Shown: positions 46,376 through 55,147, counted from the stretch's first letter. The stretch: 64,000 bases of DNA from Bradyrhizobium diazoefficiens (GCF_018129965.1 NZ_JAFCKW010000019.1:1-64000); one strand, 5' to 3'. A program made the numbers and translations. Notes: generated from the sequence alone by a model not told the origin.

Positions 46376-47271
46376 TGCTCACGATCGACGAGGCATTTCG
46401 CAAGTTCAAGAGCCGTCTGGAGCTAAACGACAAAGAGCAAGCCAACGCGTCGGCACGGCAGCAGGAGGTTCGCGATTATCTCGACACCAAGTTCAAGATC
46501 GATCGGAGCTTCCTGACCGGTTCATACGCCCGCTGGACCAAGACGAAGCCGCTGAAGGACGTCGATATCTTCTTCGTCCTGAAATCTTCCGAGGATCATT
46601 ATCGCTCGAAAGCTCCATCTGTGGTCCTAACCGACTTCTACGATGCCTTGGTCGAGAAATATGGTGACAAGGCCAAGAAGCAGAATCGCTCGATCAACGT
46701 CGACTTCGGTGTGAAGGCCGATGCCGACGACAACACCGACTACCGCGTCATCAGCGTGGACGTCGTCCCGGCTTTCGACAAGGACGCCGATTTCGAGATT
46801 CCAGACAATGATCTCGGCAAGTGGATCAAGACCAACCCGCAGACCCACGCCGAAAAGGCGACCGCTGCGCATCAGGCCTATTCCAGCGAATGGAAGGGCT
46901 TGGTGCGGATGGTAAAATATTGGAATAACAATCCGAAGCACGGTGAGAAGCCGGTGAAGCCCTCATTCCTCATCGAGGTGATGGCACTGCAATGCCTCCA
47001 CGGGGGGTGGGGTGGCAGCTTCGACCGCGAGATTCAGGGCTTCTTCGCCACGCTTGCCGACCGGATCCTCGACGAGTGGCCCGACCCCGCCGGTCTCGGT
47101 CCGGCAATCAGCAACGGAATGGATGCGGCGCGCAAAACGCGGGCACGCGATCTTCTGCGTGCGGCCGGGCGCGAGGCCACGCTCGCCATCGATCATGTGC
47201 GCCGCGGTCAGAACGGTGAGGCGCTGCGCGCCTGGCGCACGCTTTTCGGCCCGAAATTTCCGCTGTCCTGA
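46375..47271 (+). CDS. cdnD: CBASS CD-NTase, CdnD type
   Basis: A 298-aa nucleotidyltransferase closely resembling the CdnD enzymes of Pseudomonas-type CBASS, which make cyclic tri-AMP. The active site shows GSY (49-51), D62 and D64 in PLKDVDIFF, and a third Asp, D129, in SVDVVPAF. The C-terminal half has the donor/lid segments EWKGLVRMVKYWNNNPKHG and KPSFLIEVMALQCLHGGW. It is coupled to the HORMA gene by a one-base overlap, and NucC, a cyclic tri-AMP effector, follows. The product is inferred from the family and the effector. Confidence 0.94.
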   Translation: MLTIDEAFRKFKSRLELNDKEQANASARQQEVRDYLDTKFKIDRSFLTGSYARWTKTKPLKDVDIFFVLKSSEDHYRSKAPSVVLTDFYDALVEKYGDKAKKQNRSINVDFGVKADADDNTDYRVISVDVVPAFDKDADFEIPDNDLGKWIKTNPQTHAEKATAAHQAYSSEWKGLVRMVKYWNNNPKHGEKPVKPSFLIEVMALQCLHGGWGGSFDREIQGFFATLADRILDEWPDPAGLGPAISNGMDAARKTRARDLLRAAGREATLAIDHVRRGQNGEALRAWRTLFGPKFPLS

Positions 47272-47305
47272 CGGGCGGCCGCCAATACCATAGCGAGGTT
47301 TCTCA

Positions 47306-48031
47306 ATGTCTGAATGGTCCCTGTCCCAGCTTCTGTCCTCGCTGCATGAAGACATTCAGCAGCGCCTGGCGACCGTGCGGAAGACGTTCAATCATCCTGG
47401 CACGAAGGGCGATGCCAGCGAGAACGTCTGGATCAGTATGCTGGAGACGTACTTGCCGAAACGCTATCAGGCAGCGAAGGCGCATGTGGTCGACAGCCTC
47501 GGAAACTTCAGCCAGCAGATCGACGTGGTCGTCTTCGATCGACAGTATTCTCCTTTCATCTTTACTTATGAAAATGAGACGATCATCCCGGCTGAAAGCG
47601 TCTACGCCGTCTTCGAGGCGAAGCAGACCGCGGACGCGGGTCTGGTGACCTATGCTCAGGAAAAGGTCGCGAGCGTCCGCCGCCTGCACAGGACCAGCCT
47701 TCCCATTCCCTATGCGAAAGGCGTCTATCCGGCCAAAGCACTGATTCCAATCATTGGCGGCCTGCTAACCTTCGAGAGCGAGTGGAGCCCAGCACTGGGG
47801 CCGTCGTTCGATAAGGCACTGGCCGCCAACCTTGGCGACGGTCGACTCGATATCGGTTGCGTGGCATCGCACGGCCATTTCTTCTTCGATCAGTCGGCAG
47901 CGCGCTATGCCTTCGTCAACGAGAACAAGCCTGCAACTGCATTTCTGTTTAAGCTGATCTCCCAACTGCAGTTCAGCGGCACCGTGCCGATGATCGACGT
48001 CGATGCCTATGCCAAATGGCTGACCAAATAA
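47306..48031 (+). CDS. nucC: CBASS effector endonuclease NucC
   Basis: A 241-aa DNA endonuclease. The catalytic residues match those of the E. coli enzyme in both motif and number: D73 in QQIDVVVFD, E104 and K106 in VFEAKQ. NucC trimers bind cyclic tri-AMP, pair into hexamers and degrade double-stranded DNA, killing the infected cell. Preceded by GAGG at a good distance, 34 nt after cdnD. The whole 241-residue pattern, including the QFSGTVPMIDVDAYAKWL end, is very close to known NucC, so the call is strong. Confidence 0.96.
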   Translation: MSEWSLSQLLSSLHEDIQQRLATVRKTFNHPGTKGDASENVWISMLETYLPKRYQAAKAHVVDSLGNFSQQIDVVVFDRQYSPFIFTYENETIIPAESVYAVFEAKQTADAGLVTYAQEKVASVRRLHRTSLPIPYAKGVYPAKALIPIIGGLLTFESEWSPALGPSFDKALAANLGDGRLDIGCVASHGHFFFDQSAARYAFVNENKPATAFLFKLISQLQFSGTVPMIDVDAYAKWLTK

Positions 48032-48076
48032 CTTGGAGTTCGGCAGACGTGCAGAAGGCTGGTGGGGGGCTAACCA

Positions 48077-49351
48077 ATGAAGAACATTGTTATCTGTTGC
48101 GACGGGACGGGGAACGAGATCAGTGAAAATATTTCGAACGTACTCAAATTATATCGGGTTCTTAGGAAGACCGGAAAAACTGAGCCTCTTCAAGTCGTTT
48201 TCTACGATCCTGGTGTAGGGACTCTTGCGCGGCCGAATCCGTGGACAAAGGCCTGGCAGGACGCGATCACCGTCGTCGGCCTGGCGACTGGTTATGGTCT
48301 TGATGACAATGTGCTCGCCGCCTACGAATTTTTGGTCAGCCAATACGAGGAAGGCGACAACATCTTCCTGTTCGGCTTTAGCCGCGGAGCCTATACCGTG
48401 CGCGTCTTGGCGGCTCTCGTCCACAAGATAGGAGTGCTGGCCCCCCAACAAAGAAATCTCGCGGGCGCCGCGCTGACGGCATACAAACAACTCAATGCGG
48501 CAGCCGAAAGCCGGGCCTCGGCGTTGAATCAAGGCGTCGCTGTAGATAGCGCTGCCGAACGAGAGCCGGAGGGACCGCTAACCCGCGACGACGTTGCATC
48601 TCAGTTTGCTCGAATTGCTTCGACGAGATGGGCCACGATCACGTTTATGGGGGTCTGGGACACAGTTGCGAGTGTTATCGTCCCGCGGCCGGACAGATTT
48701 TATACATTCAGTCTTGAGAAGCTGGCGCATACTCAGCGGAATCCCAGCGTGAAGGTGTTCCGCCAGGCGATTGCGATCGACGAGCGTCGACGAATGTTTC
48801 GGTTACATTCTTGGGATGAGCCTCAGACGTATATGCACAACCGATTCAGCCTGACGAACAACTCCGAACCACAGGACATCAAACAGGTCTGGTTCACCGG
48901 AGTCCATGGCGACATCGGCGGCGGTTATCCTGAGAAAGAGAGCGGTTTATCGAAATGGCCGCTGATTTGGATGATTGATGAGGCCGGCACGTGTGGTCTT
49001 ACTGTGGATCCACGAACGGTGAATCAATTGGCCTGGGGAAAGCAGCGAAAGGGCAGCCCGTTTAGTTATGTTGCGCCGGATACGACTAGCGATCTGCATG
49101 ACTCCATGACCAATGCTTGGCGCGTCTTGGAGTGGATACCGAAGGCGGACAAATACAAAGAGTGCGGCACGCGCAGGTCATTTTTTGGACATTACATTCC
49201 AGATGCGGAGCCGCGGTCTATTCCGGAAGGTTCTTTTGTGCACGAGTCGGTTGTTAAACGGATACAGGCAGTCTCGAATTATCGCCCAATCAATATGGCT
49301 TCCCAATACCAAGTCGTCCCCATGCGTTCCGATCCTGCCGAAATAGTTTGA
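48077..49351 (+). CDS. DUF2235 (Tle1-like) alpha/beta hydrolase
   Basis: A 424-aa protein of the DUF2235 family, related to T6SS phospholipase effectors of the Tle1 type. It starts with KNIVICCDGTGNE (the family's oxyanion strand) and has the nucleophile elbow GFSRGAYTVR with S102, and a later WFTGVHGDIGGGYPE motif (catalytic Asp/His region). No signal or membrane span is seen. It lies 45 nt downstream of nucC on the same strand with a GGTGGGG ribosome-binding site, so it may be cotranscribed with CBASS. A membrane-damaging effector is possible, but DUF2235 proteins also occur alone. Confidence 0.85.
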   Translation: MKNIVICCDGTGNEISENISNVLKLYRVLRKTGKTEPLQVVFYDPGVGTLARPNPWTKAWQDAITVVGLATGYGLDDNVLAAYEFLVSQYEEGDNIFLFGFSRGAYTVRVLAALVHKIGVLAPQQRNLAGAALTAYKQLNAAAESRASALNQGVAVDSAAEREPEGPLTRDDVASQFARIASTRWATITFMGVWDTVASVIVPRPDRFYTFSLEKLAHTQRNPSVKVFRQAIAIDERRRMFRLHSWDEPQTYMHNRFSLTNNSEPQDIKQVWFTGVHGDIGGGYPEKESGLSKWPLIWMIDEAGTCGLTVDPRTVNQLAWGKQRKGSPFSYVAPDTTSDLHDSMTNAWRVLEWIPKADKYKECGTRRSFFGHYIPDAEPRSIPEGSFVHESVVKRIQAVSNYRPINMASQYQVVPMRSDPAEIV

Positions 49352-49366
49352 GCAGACCATTAAGAT

Positions 49367-49386
49367 GTCCTTCGGATCCGAAGGAC
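49367..49386. repeat. 20-bp perfect palindrome between convergent genes
   Basis: GTCCTTCGGATCCGAAGGAC reads identically on both strands. It is 15 bp after the DUF2235 stop, in the 120-bp gap before the convergent minus-strand gene. It could work as a factor-dependent terminator for either side; no T-run follows. Confidence 0.6.
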
Positions 49387-49471
49387 GTGATCGGAATCCG
49401 CTCGAATCCAAGACCCCAGACGCGGGTGGCGAAGATCTTCATGGCGTCCTGTCCAAACCAGGTCTCCTATT

Positions 49472-50464
49472 CTAGCCGCGCGGTGTCAGGCGCCGACGCC
49501 GGATCGGGCTGCGGCGGTCGAGCAGGAGCGTCCCGTCCGGACCCGGCGATGTCTCAACGGCGCGTTTGCCTTTATAAAACTCGGCACGACCCTCCAGAAT
49601 TCCGAAGACCTCGTTGAACTGGTGTTGCCGCATCGTTGGGTCAACCGGCGTTTCTCGCATGATGTCGAAGATCTTCCGGTCGAGGGCGAAGAAGACACCA
49701 TCATCGATCTCCCGGCCAACAAAGCCCTCGCCGACCTCGTCGGACAGGTCTCTGGGCTCGATGTCGAGGAAGAACGAATAGGTCTTCGCGAGCGCATCAC
49801 GTCGGTCGAACGTCACGGAGAGACCGTCGCTTGCGCTAGGTGGATCAATGACGCGACCCTCGGCACCCGCTTCCCGCAGCATGAAAAAGGTGGCGCAGCG
49901 TGTCGTTGGCGCCACGCCATTAACCGCTTGAAGCTTGGACACCTGGCCGAGCCCTTTGACAACGGTAGCCGCGCTCGGCTTTCTGATCCGGCCCTTGCTC
50001 TCGAACACATGGCTTTCGGCGCGCCGGATTCCGATGAAATCCGGCCGGCTCTTGTCTGACGGGGGCATCGCCCCCGTTTTGAGTGGAGCCGCCACGCCCA
50101 CACTCGACCATGTGCAGCTTGTAAGGCCGGCGACGTGCACGAGGAATTCGACGCGCATTCGATCCTGCGCGTACCAATGGGTAAATGCCTCGCCCAAGAG
50201 AAACGAGACGCCGACTTTCTCGGACTGCTCAAGATTGCGAAAATACCGGGTGGTGCCGAGCGTGGGGTCGAGATACCCGCTCGCCATTGCGACGAGAAGC
50301 TTCTCACGCCATCTCCCGACGGATTTTATCGCTGCCTTGCGGCTCGGATAGCCGACGGTCAGAAGCGACCGAATAATATCGGGACGCGTGGCGGTTATCT
50401 GAGCGGAGCCGTTGAGTGGCAAAAAGCCGCCGGAAAATCCTTCGGAAAAGACATTGCCCGGCAT
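49472..50464 (-). CDS. PD-(D/E)xK nuclease-like protein of unknown family
   Basis: A 330-aa protein that I cannot assign to a named family. Residues about 136-160 have the PD-(D/E)xK arrangement: D142 in SRPDFIGI, then E155-S-K157 in HVFESKGRI, about 12 residues apart, as in restriction-type nucleases. Residues about 165-250 (GLGQVSKLQAVNG, then CATFFMLREAG) fit the helices and strand after the active site. It is alone on the minus strand between the CBASS/DUF2235 unit and the AbiE pair. A nuclease function is inferred from motif and setting only. Confidence 0.6.
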   Translation of the reverse strand: MPGNVFSEGFSGGFLPLNGSAQITATRPDIIRSLLTVGYPSRKAAIKSVGRWREKLLVAMASGYLDPTLGTTRYFRNLEQSEKVGVSFLLGEAFTHWYAQDRMRVEFLVHVAGLTSCTWSSVGVAAPLKTGAMPPSDKSRPDFIGIRRAESHVFESKGRIRKPSAATVVKGLGQVSKLQAVNGVAPTTRCATFFMLREAGAEGRVIDPPSASDGLSVTFDRRDALAKTYSFFLDIEPRDLSDEVGEGFVGREIDDGVFFALDRKIFDIMRETPVDPTMRQHQFNEVFGILEGRAEFYKGKRAVETSPGPDGTLLLDRRSPIRRRRLTPRG

Positions 50465-50778
50465 TCTGGAGACCTATGTTTGACGTTCTTCGGCGCTCGG
50501 CGCCGTCGCATTGGCAAGCCTGAACTCAGTTGTGGCCCGGGAAGACCGGTGACATCAATCCAGCCGTGACTTGTCGTTGCAGGTCGGATGCGATTGCCCA
50601 AATGCAAACGTGTACGAACAAGGCAGACCACCCCACACTAGAGGACAGCTCCAGCTTTCCAGATCACTGTCCAGGGCTTGGGAGCACGACGACCGGGGGG
50701 CGGGCGCAGGCGCTCCCTCAGAGGCAGGCTTGGGTCGTGAGATGGTGCCGATCCGTCGAATTTTGCCATAAATAGGCT
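50465..50778. other. 314-bp intergenic region between divergent genes
   Basis: No gene found; short frames on both strands lack recognisable features. It holds the promoter of the minus-strand nuclease-like gene. The plus-strand promoter for the AbiE pair lies at the right edge. Confidence 0.4.
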
Positions 50779-50813
50779 TGCGGTTATCAAATTTGATAAC
50801 TACAGTATGACTT
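50779..50813 (+). promoter_or_regulatory. AbiE promoter with operator palindrome
   Basis: GTTATCAAATTTGATAAC (50783-50800) is a perfect 18-bp palindrome, 13 bp before the abiEi ATG. A -35-like TTGCGG (50779-50784) and a -10-like TACAGT (50801-50806) lie on either side, 16 bp apart, so the operator would fill the spacer. Transcription would begin near 50813, giving a leaderless or nearly leaderless mRNA; no Shine-Dalgarno is visible. AbiEi antitoxins autorepress through inverted repeats in this position. Promoter boxes are inferred; the palindrome is certain. Confidence 0.65.
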
Positions 50814-51389
50814 ATGAAGCGACGAGACCTCAATGAGAAGCTTGCCCAGGCTGATGTTGCCGGCGTCTGGGCTTTCACGTCACCCAGCTTTTCGACGCTG
50901 ATGGGTGGCGTCAACCCAGCTTACCTCAAGCTGATGATGAAGCGGCTCTCGGACCAGGGGGTGCTGATCCGCGCAGCGAGGGGCGTCTACGTCAATCCCC
51001 ATGCCCGGTCGCGGCCGGCGGATGCTCGGCGCGGTCTCCTTCGCTTCCTGCGACCGCGTGAGATCAACTACATCAGCCTGGAATCCAAACTTTCGGAGGC
51101 AGGGGTCATCTCGCAGATTACGACCGCCTTAACCTGCATGACGACCGGATCGCCTGGGCGGTTCGAGACGCCTTGGGGCGCGGTGGAGTTTACCCATACA
51201 GATCGTAAGATCGAGGTCGGAACCGACGTTGTCGTTCAGGATGACGGAACGCTGGAAGCCACGATCCGCACCGCCGTTCGCGACCTGCGTCGTGTCGGCA
51301 GAAACCTCGATCTGATTGACCACGAAATTCTTGCCGATGCCATTTCGGAGGAAGAGAGCCTAGATGAGCAGCAAAGCGGGCGGGCTTAA
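50814..51389 (+). CDS. abiEi: type IV antitoxin AbiEi-like (DUF6088)
   Basis: A 191-aa antitoxin. The N-terminal winged helix (residues about 1-60, PAYLKLMMKRLSDQGVLIRAARGVYVNP) is typical of AbiEi; the C-terminal part (REINYISLESKLSEAGVISQ, GAVEFTHT) is the antitoxin domain. It neutralises AbiEii indirectly and represses its own operon. It overlaps the toxin gene by 26 nt, so the two are translationally coupled. Confidence 0.88.
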   Translation: MKRRDLNEKLAQADVAGVWAFTSPSFSTLMGGVNPAYLKLMMKRLSDQGVLIRAARGVYVNPHARSRPADARRGLLRFLRPREINYISLESKLSEAGVISQITTALTCMTTGSPGRFETPWGAVEFTHTDRKIEVGTDVVVQDDGTLEATIRTAVRDLRRVGRNLDLIDHEILADAISEEESLDEQQSGRA

Positions 51390-52263
51390 GAGCGCAATCG
51401 ACGCCTTCATCCAACGCCGCGGGATCGAAGCGGGTATGGACCAGAACTTAATGAAGGAGGCCATCCATCTCCATCTCCTGTCCGCGCTGTCCGAAGCGGG
51501 CATCCTTCAGCATGTCATCTTTCAGGGCGGGACCGCCCTGCGCCTTTGCTATGGCGGCGAGCGCTACAGCGAGGACCTCGATTTCGTATGCGGCAAGGCC
51601 GGCGCCTATCTGAAAGACGTCGAGTTCGACGCCCTCGTCGATAAGGCGCTCGAAACCACGAAGCGAACTCTGCAGCGCGACTTCGACATTGATGCCACGC
51701 AGATTGCTCTGAAACGTCCAGCGCAACCGGAACTCGTCAAGGGAAGCGACGTTAATGTCGCCGCATGGCAGATCGTGGTGCCGGTCAATCCGACGCCGAA
51801 GACGCCAAAGTCGCGAATCAAGATCGAGTTTGCCAACGTCCCATCCTACGACTCCAAACCGCTGACGGTCAGTGCAACGCCGGGCTTGGTCCAAATTCAG
51901 GATGTGATCCTCAACGCCGAAACCCCGAATGAGATCCTGGCGGACAAGGCAGTCGCGCTGACCGCAAGGGCGGCTCTTAAATTCCGCGACGTGTGGGACG
52001 TCTGGTTCCTCGTTAACAAGCTCGGCGCGACACCCGATCGCGAGATGGTTCTGAAGAAATTCGCCGACTACGGCACCACTGATATTGCGGTCAAGGCAAA
52101 TGCCCGTCTCGACGAATTGGCAAAGGACGCGACAGCGACGGCGTTCTACGCCGAGATGAAACGTTTCCTCCCATCGGCACGGGTCGCACAGATGTCGCAA
52201 ATGAATTTGCAGCGCACGATGCTTTCGGACAGCGCCGATCTTATTCGAAAGACTGTTGTGTAA
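51364..52263 (+). CDS. abiEii: AbiEii nucleotidyltransferase toxin
   Basis: A 299-aa toxin of the AbiEii/AbiGii nucleotidyltransferase family. The active site is FQGGTALRLCYGGERYSEDLDF (shown here as two parts: GGTALR and RYSEDLDF), with the Asp pair needed for nucleotide transfer. AbiEii-type toxins such as MenT modify tRNA or related targets and stop growth on phage infection. Coupled to abiEi with a 26-nt overlap. A GTP-binding family role is known for AbiEii; the target here is unknown. Confidence 0.9.
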   Translation: MSSKAGGLKSAIDAFIQRRGIEAGMDQNLMKEAIHLHLLSALSEAGILQHVIFQGGTALRLCYGGERYSEDLDFVCGKAGAYLKDVEFDALVDKALETTKRTLQRDFDIDATQIALKRPAQPELVKGSDVNVAAWQIVVPVNPTPKTPKSRIKIEFANVPSYDSKPLTVSATPGLVQIQDVILNAETPNEILADKAVALTARAALKFRDVWDVWFLVNKLGATPDREMVLKKFADYGTTDIAVKANARLDELAKDATATAFYAEMKRFLPSARVAQMSQMNLQRTMLSDSADLIRKTVV

Positions 52264-52317
52264 GAGCATCGAAGGCCTCTTACTGGCTGCTCGAAGTGAT
52301 AGAGGCGCCGCGATGAG

Positions 52318-54015
52318 ATGGCGTCAGGATCAACCCTAACCGTGCTGTTTGCGCTTATGGCCTTTGCATTTAACGTCTTTGTCAGTTCGTCTTGCTATGA
52401 GCTCCGCGACATGCGGGCGCGATTGCAGGAGTGGCTGTCTGGGATGGGTTTCAATCCCATTCTGAGCGAGGGGGAAGGCTTCCCGCATACCGATGGCATG
52501 CCGCCTTACGCCAGTTGCCTCAGAACCATGGACGAATGCGCCATGGTTATCGGCGTCATCGAGCGACAATACGGCACCCAATTTGATGATTGGGGACCGT
52601 TCCCACAATACAAGGGATTGGCTCCGACCCATGCCGAGTTGCGCCATGCGTTGGATAGCGGAAAGCGAGTTCTGATTTATGTGCAGGACAGCACATGGGC
52701 CTTTTATGACGTCTGGCGGCGTAACCCCGACGCGTTCACGAACGGCGCTCCCCCTGGCCTCGACGTGCGAACGCTCGAATTGCTTCAGGAATTGAAGACG
52801 CGAAGCCCGGAACCGTGGCTCAGTCGGTACTCCGATGCGTCCTCCGTGGTTGCGTCGCTCAAGAGCGAAGTCATCAATCAGCTCTTTCAACAGTTTCGCG
52901 AGCGTGAAAAGCAAACGGCAGATTTGCAGCAATATCTCCTTGGCAAGCTCGATGAGGCGCCGCCTGATATTCGTCAGGCTATTGCCGAGGCGTTAAACTC
53001 CGATCTCGTCGCCTCGCGCGATGCCCTGAAGGCGCAATTGGCCGCGATCGAAGCCGAACGTGCTGCCGGAGGTTCGGATGAGAGAATTCGCAACCTCGAA
53101 CAGGCGAAACTTGCCGCCGAGATGCGGCTCTCGGAAATCTCCCGCCAGTTCGGATTTTTGCAAACGCTGCTCGCGCGTTCTGCCGCCAAGGATGCCGTCT
53201 GGCTAGAGCATGTTCGCAGCACCCTCATGCCGAAGCAGCCGGGTCGCGCGCCATTTCATAATTCGCTTGAGGTCGCATTGCGCGGCTATCACGCATCGCC
53301 GGGCCGCCGTGTGACGCCCGTCTTGTCGAAAGTGACGTGGGAGAAACTTCCTCACGTCGAGAGAGGTTTGCATCGCGGCTATTATGCCGGTGTCATCTTT
53401 CACGGCCGCGATTTCGTGCCGGGCGTAACGTGGACCACGAGACGTTGCGGATTGGAAGGCGTGCTGGAGCCCGGACAACCTCATCCTTGGATGCTTCCTA
53501 ATATCTACTACGGAGACTATCTCGAAGTTGCCTCGTCGGACGATCCGATCGAGGGGCCGCTGTCTTTTCGCGACTATGAGTATCAGGTGCGTAATCCGGA
53601 AGGACAGACCTCGGAATGGGTAAGGTTCAGCTATCCTTTTGATGACGTCATGCTCGAAAAAATGAGGGTCGAGCAGCTTGAACTGGGGAGGGCGCTTTTG
53701 GCGGGCGACAAGCCGGTCGAGGCGGTCGAGCCCATGCGGAAGGCGTTTGTCTTTTCCGACCGGATGTTGGGCCTCACCCATGAGGAAACGTTGCGGATCA
53801 AGGCCGAATGGGAGCACACTCGCAACGAGGCGGCGCTATCGAAACTCCGCTTTCGGGTTGGAGCCCACCTCTCTGTTAAATCAGGTCCAGAGGCCGGCAA
53901 GTCGGGTGTCATTGAACGCTTGCTTTTGAATCACGTGCACGCCTATCTGATCAAGCCGGCCGAGGGCGAGCTGTTTCAGGCTTCCGATGCACAAGTCGAA
54001 CTTGCGGATACGTAA
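52318..54015 (+). CDS. DUF4062 multi-domain protein (DUF4062-coiled coil-TPR-like-KOW-like)
   Basis: A 565-aa protein. Residues about 19-130 are DUF4062, a Rossmann-like domain related to TIR-type folds (NVFVSSSCYELRDMRARL, then LRTMDECAMVIGVIERQYG, then SGKRVLIYV). Residues about 190-285 are a charged, helical, coiled-coil-like region. Residues about 300-440 are unknown (GYYAGVIFHGRDFVPGVTW). Residues about 455-515 look TPR-like, and about 520-560 show a KOW-like pattern (GAHLSVKSGPEAGKSGVIER). ATG 52318 is used; ATG 52357, just before the domain, is an alternative. It stands upstream of the HNH gene by 61 bp. Function unknown; a sensor/effector role in defence is inferred. Confidence 0.7.
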   Translation: MASGSTLTVLFALMAFAFNVFVSSSCYELRDMRARLQEWLSGMGFNPILSEGEGFPHTDGMPPYASCLRTMDECAMVIGVIERQYGTQFDDWGPFPQYKGLAPTHAELRHALDSGKRVLIYVQDSTWAFYDVWRRNPDAFTNGAPPGLDVRTLELLQELKTRSPEPWLSRYSDASSVVASLKSEVINQLFQQFREREKQTADLQQYLLGKLDEAPPDIRQAIAEALNSDLVASRDALKAQLAAIEAERAAGGSDERIRNLEQAKLAAEMRLSEISRQFGFLQTLLARSAAKDAVWLEHVRSTLMPKQPGRAPFHNSLEVALRGYHASPGRRVTPVLSKVTWEKLPHVERGLHRGYYAGVIFHGRDFVPGVTWTTRRCGLEGVLEPGQPHPWMLPNIYYGDYLEVASSDDPIEGPLSFRDYEYQVRNPEGQTSEWVRFSYPFDDVMLEKMRVEQLELGRALLAGDKPVEAVEPMRKAFVFSDRMLGLTHEETLRIKAEWEHTRNEAALSKLRFRVGAHLSVKSGPEAGKSGVIERLLLNHVHAYLIKPAEGELFQASDAQVELADT

Positions 54016-54076
54016 TCTCGCTCTTCGTGAATTCGGCAGCCTCCTTCGATGTGACAGAGAATAGAGGGCGCGAGCT

Positions 54077-55147
54077 GTGTGGAGGCGCACCGAAGACGAC
54101 TCGGTCCTCGACGAGGCCGGAAAGGTGATTTATTTCAGCCTTGAAAGGTTCGTTCGGGACATCGCTTTAGGCGATTGCTGTTTTGTCTGTGGCGCAAGCT
54201 CCGCCGATGTGCCTTTCAATAATGAGCACGTTATTCCCGAATGGATTCTCCGGCGCTTTGCCCTTTTCGACCGTTTCCTGACGCTGCCTAATGGGGCTTC
54301 CACGCGCTACGACCGCTATACAGTTCCCTGCTGTGTGGGCTGCAATGACTTGATGGGACGCGCTATCGAGCAACCCACCAGCGCGTTGACCGAGGGCGGC
54401 TACGATGCAGTCCAGGCGTGGTGCGAGCAGCACGGGCTTCTGAATCTATATGTTTGGGTTGGTCTCCTTTTTCTAAAAACGCACCTTAAGGATCGGCTGC
54501 TTCGGGCGCATCTCGATGCTCGAAAAGGTGACGTGCCCATTGCTGAGGAGTTGCAGTACGATTGGCGTGGTCTGCACTACCTTCATACGCTCGTGCGCTG
54601 CTTCGCCACAGGTGCAGGCATATATCCCGATGCACTCGGATCATTCTTTATAATCAAAGTTCGGGAGGACGCGTCGGGGCAAGCGTTCGACTACGGCGAT
54701 CTCTATCAGGCGCAAGCTGTGATGTTACGGCTCGGCGACGTGGCATTCATTGCTTGCTTTAACGATGGCGCTAATGCCGGCTTGTTCCTCAAGCAGAAAC
54801 TCGAGCGGATAACGGGTGCCGTATCCGATGCTCAACTTCGGGAACTCGCAACCGAACTTGCCTTCCTCAACATGCATCTCAAGAATCATCCAAACCTCGA
54901 ATCTCATTTCGATTTGCAACTTGAGCGGCACGAAATGAAAGGAACGTTTGTTCTGCCCGAATTAAATGAGCTGGACTACGCTGTTAGGGGCAAGTTCATG
55001 CACTACATATTTCGCGGCATGTTCGGCAAGCTAAAGTCTTACAAGTGGAGCGACGCGGAATTCGAGGCCATGGTTGTCGGGGGGCAAGCGACATTCCTGT
55101 TTGATGATTATGGTGCATTCATCAAAGACGACACGCCTCTTCCGTAG
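54077..55147 (+). CDS. HNH-type endonuclease-like protein A
   Basis: A 356-aa protein with a GTG start. The HNH core is visible: CxxC at C35/C38 (CCFVCGASS), N48-N49-E50-H51 in FNNEHVIPEW, and a second CxxC at C86/C89 with N90 in VPCCVGCNDLMG. The rest (residues about 110-356) is a family-specific region with a DDYGAFI segment at the end. It may be cotranscribed with the DUF4062 gene. A paralog lies convergently 77 bp away. DNA or RNA cleavage is inferred from the motif. Confidence 0.75.
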   Translation: MWRRTEDDSVLDEAGKVIYFSLERFVRDIALGDCCFVCGASSADVPFNNEHVIPEWILRRFALFDRFLTLPNGASTRYDRYTVPCCVGCNDLMGRAIEQPTSALTEGGYDAVQAWCEQHGLLNLYVWVGLLFLKTHLKDRLLRAHLDARKGDVPIAEELQYDWRGLHYLHTLVRCFATGAGIYPDALGSFFIIKVREDASGQAFDYGDLYQAQAVMLRLGDVAFIACFNDGANAGLFLKQKLERITGAVSDAQLRELATELAFLNMHLKNHPNLESHFDLQLERHEMKGTFVLPELNELDYAVRGKFMHYIFRGMFGKLKSYKWSDAEFEAMVVGGQATFLFDDYGAFIKDDTPLP

